Shown here in pieces: positions 57,932-64,000 of a stretch of 64,000 bases of DNA (the stretch's first letter is position 1; each line of letters starts with the position of its first letter). A program made the position numbers and the translations under genes. The DNA lies in assembly GCA_026122225.1 (NCBI GenBank), contig JANEZZ010000468.1, forward strand, positions 1,327,001-1,391,000, read 5' to 3'. The notes beneath the pieces were generated by a model. It worked only from the letters and a program-made list of their open reading frames with translations. It was not told the origin of the DNA and did not search any database. This DNA comes from Heloderma charlesbogerti (lineage: Eukaryota > Chordata > Lepidosauria > Squamata > Helodermatidae).

Positions 57932-58010
57932 CAGCCTTCCTCAGCGTGGTACCTTCCAGATGTATCATTCCCAGCCAGCATGCCCATTGGCACCAGGTTG
58001 GGGAAGGTTG
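57932..58010. mobile_element. Internally deleted hAT-type MITE
   Basis: Ends cagccttcctcagcgtggta and caccaggttggggaaggttg of the MITE family, only 79 bp long. No clear duplication. Confidence 0.65.
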
Positions 58011-58316
58011 ATATTCTATCCTGAGCAAAAGCTGTACTCTAAATAGGTACGGCTCCAGCCTCCATGAGCCTTAATCCTCTTTTCAGCTTTCCTTCTCCGA
58101 ACACCTCTAGCTGTGGAGATGCAGGCCTCAAAATTAATTCTTCATGGCTACTCAGGGAAGCTGATGTGATATTCTAAGCAAAATCTCTACATTCAAACAG
58201 ACCAATTTGCTTGTTATGTAAATAACCTTTGAAAATGAGGAACCTCCTATGGGAGTTCCAGTTAAAAAAACCTAGACAGTTTAGGAAATGATTATTCTGT
58301 GTGTGTGTGTGGGGGG

Positions 58317-58882
58317 GGCATCTCTACACCAGTCTAAAATCCTGCATTTAAAACAGGGCTTTCTGCTTCCATTTTAAATGCAGGACCACAACTCCCTTTT
58401 TCACCCATTTCCTTTCTCCCTCACCCTCTTCTCTTCCATTATCTTTCATTGATCTGGCTCCTCTTCTTGTCACATTTCCTCTTTTCGCGGAGGAAACTGA
58501 AGCAGAACACAATGGGGTAATTTGATAGCTTATTATCTGCTATCTATTTAAAAATATTCTTTGATGAGCTTTTGCCGGGCTTTAAAAACCTGGCTGTTGA
58601 GGTGGGTATTTGGGGTGGGTTAGAGTTTTTTAGAGCGGTGTTATTTTGTTACGTTGTTTTGTTCACTTGATTATGTAATTTCATTGTCTTTCGTGTTATT
58701 AGTATTGTATACTGCCTAGAGTGGCTGGCCAGCTAATCAATCAATCAAATAAATAAATAAATAACAAAAGGCATTTAGTGCAGGAGATGCCTTGAATGAT
58801 CACAGCATCATGTAAAGAGCCCACAAACTTCCATGAAGGAGAAATCTCAATCACAGGACAAAAGCTCCGTGTGAAGGAGCTG
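58317..58882 (-). repeat. Unclassified repeat, inverted copy of 63.5-63.9 kb, split by an L2-like tail
   Basis: Its reverse complement matches 63499-63876 in order: acacggagcttttatcctg, gtttgtgggctctttacac, gagctatcaaattacc, ccctgttttaaatgcagga, agactggtgtagagatgccc. The L2-like piece 58556-58770 interrupts it. Confidence 0.85.
58556..58770 (+). repeat. L2-like LINE tail inserted in the repeat
   Basis: Runs from ctttgatgagcttttgccgg to gtatactgcctagagtggct and ends aatcaaataaataaataaat. Absent from the 63.5-kb copy. Confidence 0.7.
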
Positions 58883-59144
58883 TGTGTGTTATGTCAGATG
58901 ATCTGTGGTTAATAGTTAACAGCTCCAGCTATTGAGGAGATCAGAGAGGACCTCTGCTTATCCTTTTGTATTATAAGTTTAAATGTTATGTGAAGATGTG
59001 TTTAATATTTTGAGATGTGTTTTTCCATTAAGGTTTCTTTTCATGTTTAAATAAAAGAAAAGATAATTTAAATAAAATGAATATAAAAATGGATTTATAT
59101 TTGTATGGATAGATTTATATTTATATAGCTATTTATATAGATAG

Positions 59145-60205
59145 ATTTGGCTTTGTTTCACATTATGTGTTAGTTTGATCATTTTTGCCACTTCCCAAAC
59201 TTTCCTGAGCAACTCATCAAAAAAATCATCAGGCCTTGTCATTGTCAAGCAGTAATTAATTTTGTAGCAAATGCTACCTTTCTTTCTTTCTTTCGTTCGT
59301 TCGTTCGTTCTTTCTTTCCAAAATAAATGCTATGAAAAAGGCAAATTCTCTGCTAAGGAATATTAGGAAAGGAGTTGGGGGAAAAAAGCAGCTAGTAATG
59401 CCTCTACATATGTCTCTGGTACAACCACATTTTGAATCTTAAGTACCTTGGTAACCACATTTCAAAAAGGATATAATATAAATGGAAAAGTTGCAGAAAA
59501 CAGCAACTAATGTTATGAAGACATTAGCATACCTTCTTTACAAGGGAAAACTCAAGTATGTGGTGCATGAATTATTCATGGTATGAAGAAAGGGTGAAGT
59601 CCAGTGGGGTCTATCAGCCAATGGGACAGATAGTGTTGGTGGAATGGATTCCTTTTCTTCCATTCAGCCCCCCAGTGTGCCCACAAAATCTGCTTCAGAA
59701 GGTTGGGAGACTGTCTGGAGAAGATTTGGTGGGCTGCAGAGGTGCAGGTGGGAGGAAAGGAAGAGGAAGTCCCATTGTGCTCATACAACATTGAATGTCA
59801 TCCAGAGTGAACATAGAGAAATTTCTCCCTCTATTGCAATACTAGAATTCATCCAATGAAATTGTTTGGAAGTATTTTAAAGACAGACAAAAGAAAGTAC
59901 TTCTTTATATGGATTAATATATGGAATTCACTGCCACCAGATTTGGTGATGGTCAGTGGCTTAGAGGGCCTTAAAAGGGACAGATTCTTGGAGCATAGGT
60001 CAATTTGTGATTATTAGCCATGATGATTCTATGGAACTTCATGTACACAGTCAAGTATGTTGCAGGAGAGCAATAGAGGGCTATTGCCTTCGTGTCCTGC
60101 TTGTGGGCTTCCCACTGGCATCTGGTTGGCTACTGTAGGAAACAGGATGCTGGACTGGATGGATCCCATTGTTTAGATCCAGCAGGGTTCTTCTTACATT
60201 GCTTT
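59145..60205 (+). repeat. LINE-derived repeat with reverse transcriptase tail, copy 2
   Basis: The first 400 bp are a direct repeat of 54120-54500. Then follow aaagtacttctttatatgga, atggaattcactgccaccag and the terminal stretch ggatgctggactggatggat ... gcagggttcttcttacat, a very common squamate interspersed tail. The RT-like frame carries stops. Confidence 0.7.
59277..59319. repeat. (TTTC)n/(GTTC)n microsatellite inside the repeat
   Basis: ctttctttctttctttcg followed by ttcgttcgttcgttc; absent from the 54-kb copy, so it expanded after insertion. Confidence 0.95.
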
Positions 60206-60476
60206 CTATACCTCCACCTCTCCCCAGGACTCATGGCAGGTAGTGATGACCACCTATCTGGATGGCTTTAAAGGGGGATTAGACAGATTCCTGTCATGAT
60301 GGCTGTACATTACCTCCAGTATCAAATGTAGTATACTCTGAATTACCAGTTGCTGAAAGTGCCCTCATGTCCTGCTGGTGGGCTTCCTGTCAGTAGCTGG
60401 TTGGCCACTGTGGGAACAGAATGCTGGACTAGACGGGCCTGTGGTCCGATCCAGCATGGCTCTTATGTTCAAGGAG
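60206..60476 (+). repeat. Second copy of the same LINE-derived tail, adjacent
   Basis: ggatggctttaaagggggat, tgtcctgctggtgggcttcc, gaatgctggactagacgggc and cagcatggctcttatgttc repeat the order of 59930-60200. Confidence 0.75.
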
Positions 60477-60479
60477 CAA

Positions 60480-61914
60480 CAATTTAATACTTCTCCGTGG
60501 AGGCAGTTCACACATTCGGCTGTGAGTCATTGTGTGATGAGAATTCAAGTGATATGTGAATCAGCTCTACATCACAGGGGGCAAAGTGCTTATCCTTTGA
60601 AAGAAGTCAAGAGATGGGCCTGAGGCAGAGATAAATACACACACCCCAGTTCTTCAGCATATTATCTGCTACCTCTATTTTCATATTTACAATTGGCAAT
60701 TTTCGAGGGGGAAATCAGTATTTTGTTAGAGAGGGAGCTGGATTAATTTGTGCTTATGGTGTCTTTGTCCTCATGGCTGCAGCCCAGGCGTTAAGAATAA
60801 TTAACTTTTTTTTTTGCTACTTACCTTTAGTGAATGTATGAATCTTTAATGATAGTTGAGAATCCCATAAGGAACATCTAGTTAACTTGCTCAACATTTA
60901 AAAGAAAGGTGGTTGACTAAGAAGATGGCAGGAGTTTGGGGGCCAGGAAGAAATAGAATGTCCCTCCTAGATAGGAAGGGTGATCAAAGGTTCCATGTTT
61001 GGTTTGCCCAGCCCATTTCTCCTCAGCAAACACAAATCCATGCTTCTGGAGGTGTCAGTCATCAAGCAGCCCCCCATCCCAAGAACCCCCAGAGCAGATG
61101 TCTCTCCTGGTTTGTCAGCATTGAAATGGCTGTCAGGGATCTGCATTATTTATCTGCTCTGTAACATTTACTGGGATTTAGTGTTTAATAACTGTCACTC
61201 CGATATATCTTTTCCTAATCCCTTCAGATCTGTCGTTGTAGCAATTTTAAATATTTAGCAACATAGTTTGTGTGTTCACTGTTAGGGTTGCAATTTTCTT
61301 GTAATTAAAGATTTACAAGGCACTGCTCAAGATTTAGAAAGGATTGGTAAAAAGATCAAAGCTGTTTAGCATATGGACTTGGAAATCACCGATGTTTGGG
61401 AGGCATTTGCACAGGGCCTCTGCCATCTCATGATGCAGGAGTAGCTCAGACTTGGCAGCAGCATGCCATGCTTTCCACTTGCTTAGCTGCTGGAATTTTC
61501 CTTTCATGTCATGTTCCCATTTCCCATTCTACAGTGAACTACAGCAGGAGGGTATCAAGAAGTTGCTTTTGTAATGACTTGGACCATCTAGTTCCATATT
61601 GTCTGCTCTTGTGTGGAATGAGGGGAGCAGACACATTGCATGAGTGCACCAGTCCCCTGAAATTCAGTATGGGTCATCCACATAAGACGCCAAATGTCTC
61701 AGAATATTGCACTGCTGAAACCAATTCTAGTTCAACAACTTTCCCATCAGCACCTAATAAAGGAGGTGAGTAAAACATGTACAACCCACATTCTGCCCAG
61801 ATGGATGAATGGAGTGAGTGACAGAGTAATCAAAAAAGCTTTTTTTTGCTATACGGTCAGCTGATAAAAGCAGGTTTAACCCACATGCGTTCTTGCACGT
61901 GGGATTATATTTTT
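60480..61914. other. Intergenic, nothing recognised
   Basis: The longest ORF (61396-61773, 125 codons, +) shows no domain, codon pattern or splice context that I can support as a gene. Confidence 0.5.
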
Positions 61915-62365
61915 CGCATTTATTACAGAATTTTAAGCTGTTCCACATCAAAAGATATCACAGTGATGTGCAGCAAATACAACTACAACAAAATTACAAT
62001 ACAAGTAGGAAAGCAGTAAAACAGTGGCTGGAATTTTGTCATTAGTCAGGAAATGCTCGCCTGAAAAGAAACATTTTCAGCAAACTCCAAAAACAAAGGC
62101 TGAATCTACACAGAGCAGATGGGGTCATGTGCATCAATAGTTATCATTGCAGTATGATAACAGTGAAAGTGCTATGTGTAGATTCAGCAAAAGTAATGTA
62201 GATGCATGCCTGATCTCAGCTGGAAGGGCATTCCACAGAGTGGGAGCCAACACACTGAAGGCTCTACTCCTGGTGGTTTCCAAGTGGATCTCCAGTCCAT
62301 CTGGTACCACCAGGGGTGCCTCTTCAGAAGACCTCTGTGAATTGGTTCTGGGTGTGGCGAGTTAA
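61915..62365 (-). repeat. LINE-derived 3' region, minus orientation, third copy
   Basis: cgcatttattacagaatttt, A-rich middle, ggaagggcattccacagagt, gagccaacacactgaaggct and ctctactcctggtggtt: same plan as 2101-2480 and 43884-44290. Confidence 0.5.
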
Positions 62366-62906
62366 ATATAAACAGATAAATGAGCTAGTCCTTAACTGTG
62401 AATAATTCATGGTGGTATCATGAATAATGCATGGTGGTAATGCATGGTGGTAACACCATGTGAGGCTCCCTTTGGAACCTAACATGTTCTTGGATATCCC
62501 TTGTTGCTCCTGATCCTGGCATGTGTCATTCCAGTTTATTCCTGCATGGACATCGGCTCCTTAATCTCAACAGTGTAATCCACTAATAAATCATCTCTAG
62601 TTTTGCAGTTGGGCAGCTGGCCTCAAATTGACCCCCTAACTTTGTATGGTTTGTCCTTACGTTTCCTGATTCCTGAAGCCCCATGTACACACCACCACAT
62701 AAGAGTTACTTCCCCACGATGCTGTCCAATGTTGCATGCAATGTATGAGTGCAACTACGGAAACCACACCAGTAGAGCTGATTACATGAGCCTTTCCTAC
62801 TCAACCAGCACCCCATCTGGTTTAGTATTCACACTTATCCCTACACATATACTATATATGTATAGGGATACATGTGAATATATTCACATACATACTTTAA
62901 AGCAGG

Positions 62907-63446
62907 GATTTTGAACCGTAGGCCCCTGGGCCAAATCTGGCCAGCCAGGGTCCTTCTCTGACACTCTGGGGTTCCCCAGAGGGCCATGTCCCCTTCCGTT
63001 GCCCCAACCCATTTCCCCTGATTGCTAATCATTTGGTGGCTTCCCAGCTTTTGTGTGATGAAAGCCGCTCCTAAAGCTTAGTTACTGGCGCTAAGCCCTG
63101 TAAGCAAAAATATGCTGATATTTTGGCCCTTTCCCCTTTGGCTTCACCCACCACTGGAAGCCCCAGAGCTTCTTTGAAACTGAATTCAGCAGTTTCAAGC
63201 CTAAAATCCTACTTCGGAGCCCTGCTTTCAAGCCTAAAATCCTACTTCGGAGCAGGCTGTTTAAGGGCTCCCTCCTCTCACATGATCCTGCCCATCCATG
63301 TAGCTCAGCTGAAGAGGCCCTTTTGCATGTTGTACCTCCGTCTGAGGTGTGGTTTGCAAGAACACACGAAAGAGCAAAGGAAACCTACCTGGCCCTGGCC
63401 CTAATGATCTTCTGATGCAAGCTGAAAATGTTTGAAAACCTCAGGG
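62907..63446. repeat. Possible DNA element with short inverted ends
   Basis: cagggattttgaacc at the left and tttgaaaacctcaggg at the right are roughly complementary. No TSD. Contains a 33-bp tandem duplication (ttcaagcctaaaatcctact unit) at about 63195-63258. Confidence 0.35.
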
Positions 63447-63498
63447 AAGCAGCTGCAATACAAATGGCGGTGGCGGGGAGTGTTTGTGGGTGTCTATG

Positions 63499-63875
63499 GG
63501 CTCTTTCACACGGAGCTTTTATCCTGCTATTGAGATTGCTCCTTCACGGAAGTTTGTGGGCTCTTTACACGACGCTGTGATCCTCCAAGGCATCTCCTTC
63601 ACTAAATGTTCCGTTTTTAAGTAGATTACAGATAATGAGCTATCAAATTACCTTGTTGCATTCCGCCTCAGTTTCCTCAGTGAAAAGAGTAAAAGCGGCA
63701 AGAAGAGGAGCGAGATCAATGAAGGATATTGAAGGCTCAGAAATGGGGAGAAGGAGAGGAGAAGGAGTGGGGGGAAAGGAAGTGGGTGAAAAGGGGAGTT
63801 GTGATTCTGCATTTAAAACGGAAGCAGAAAGCCCTGTTTTAAATGCAGGATTTTAGACTGGTGTAGAGATGCCCA

Positions 63876-63876
<1 letters not shown>
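63499..63876 (+). repeat. Unclassified repeat, uninterrupted copy
   Basis: See 58317-58882, of which it is the inverted partner. Adjoins a (GT)n tract. Its G/A-rich middle (about 63740-63790) produces low-complexity ORFs. Confidence 0.85.

Positions 63877-63909
<33 letters not shown>
63877..63909. repeat. (GT)n microsatellite
   Basis: About 16 GT units. A shorter GT/G tract stands at the equivalent edge of the inverted copy (58300-58317). Confidence 0.97.
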
Positions 63910-63911
<2 letters not shown>

Positions 63912-64000
63912 ATGTGTGTGAATGAAGGGGGGGGGTCCTAACTTTAAGCATCCACAGAGCTCTGTCTCCATTATCTCCAGAAGAACAGGGAACTCCTGTC

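Overview
The window is vertebrate nuclear DNA, most probably from a squamate reptile (lizard or snake). The evidence is one recognisable intron-rich gene, MDM4, set in repeats typical of squamates: CR1, L2-like, L1 and Bov-B LINE pieces, tRNA-derived SINEs and many hAT-type fold-back elements. Species cannot be fixed from the sequence. There are no operons, CRISPR arrays or prokaryotic features.

Region 1 (1-22300) holds most of MDM4 on the + strand. Nine coding exons (human exons 3-7 and 9-12 by homology) were placed from translated similarity, AG/GT boundaries and consistent phase. They encode about 439 residues: the p53-binding domain, central acidic region with the Trp-Trp motif, RanBP2-type zinc finger and the complete RING ending in FIA and a stop. 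The first coding exon lies upstream of the window. Human coding exon 8 (51 nt, phase 1-1) was not found, and the reading frame closes without it. Exon 6 is 68 nt, as in human, so the exon-6-skipping 'MDM4-S' architecture is kept; here skipping gives a stop after one or two new residues. Introns carry fold-back DNA elements, CR1 and simple repeats.

Region 2 (22301 to roughly 30000) probably contains the MDM4 3' untranslated region, its end unknown, followed by or mixed with repeats: a fold-back element, a SINE, a Bov-B tail with a 10-bp target duplication and an L2-like reverse transcriptase relic.

Region 3 (about 30500-64000) has no intact protein-coding gene that I can support. It is a layered repeat landscape: fold-back MITEs with 8-bp duplications centred on TA, two larger hAT-like fold-backs, SINEs with MITEs or CR1 inserted in them, a 5'-truncated L1 with an exact 14-bp target duplication, a second L1/Tx1-like relic, a decayed intronless TRIM-family pseudogene (RING, B-box, coiled coil) at 56.7-57.5 kb, and a pair of inverted repeat copies 5 kb apart. 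LRRN2, the usual downstream neighbour of MDM4 in mammals, is not seen as a coding exon here.

I found no convincing new biological system. The most informative observations are the consistent TA-centred 8-bp target duplications of one MITE family, the repeated SINE+MITE composite with an identical insertion point, and the MDM4 splice architecture.
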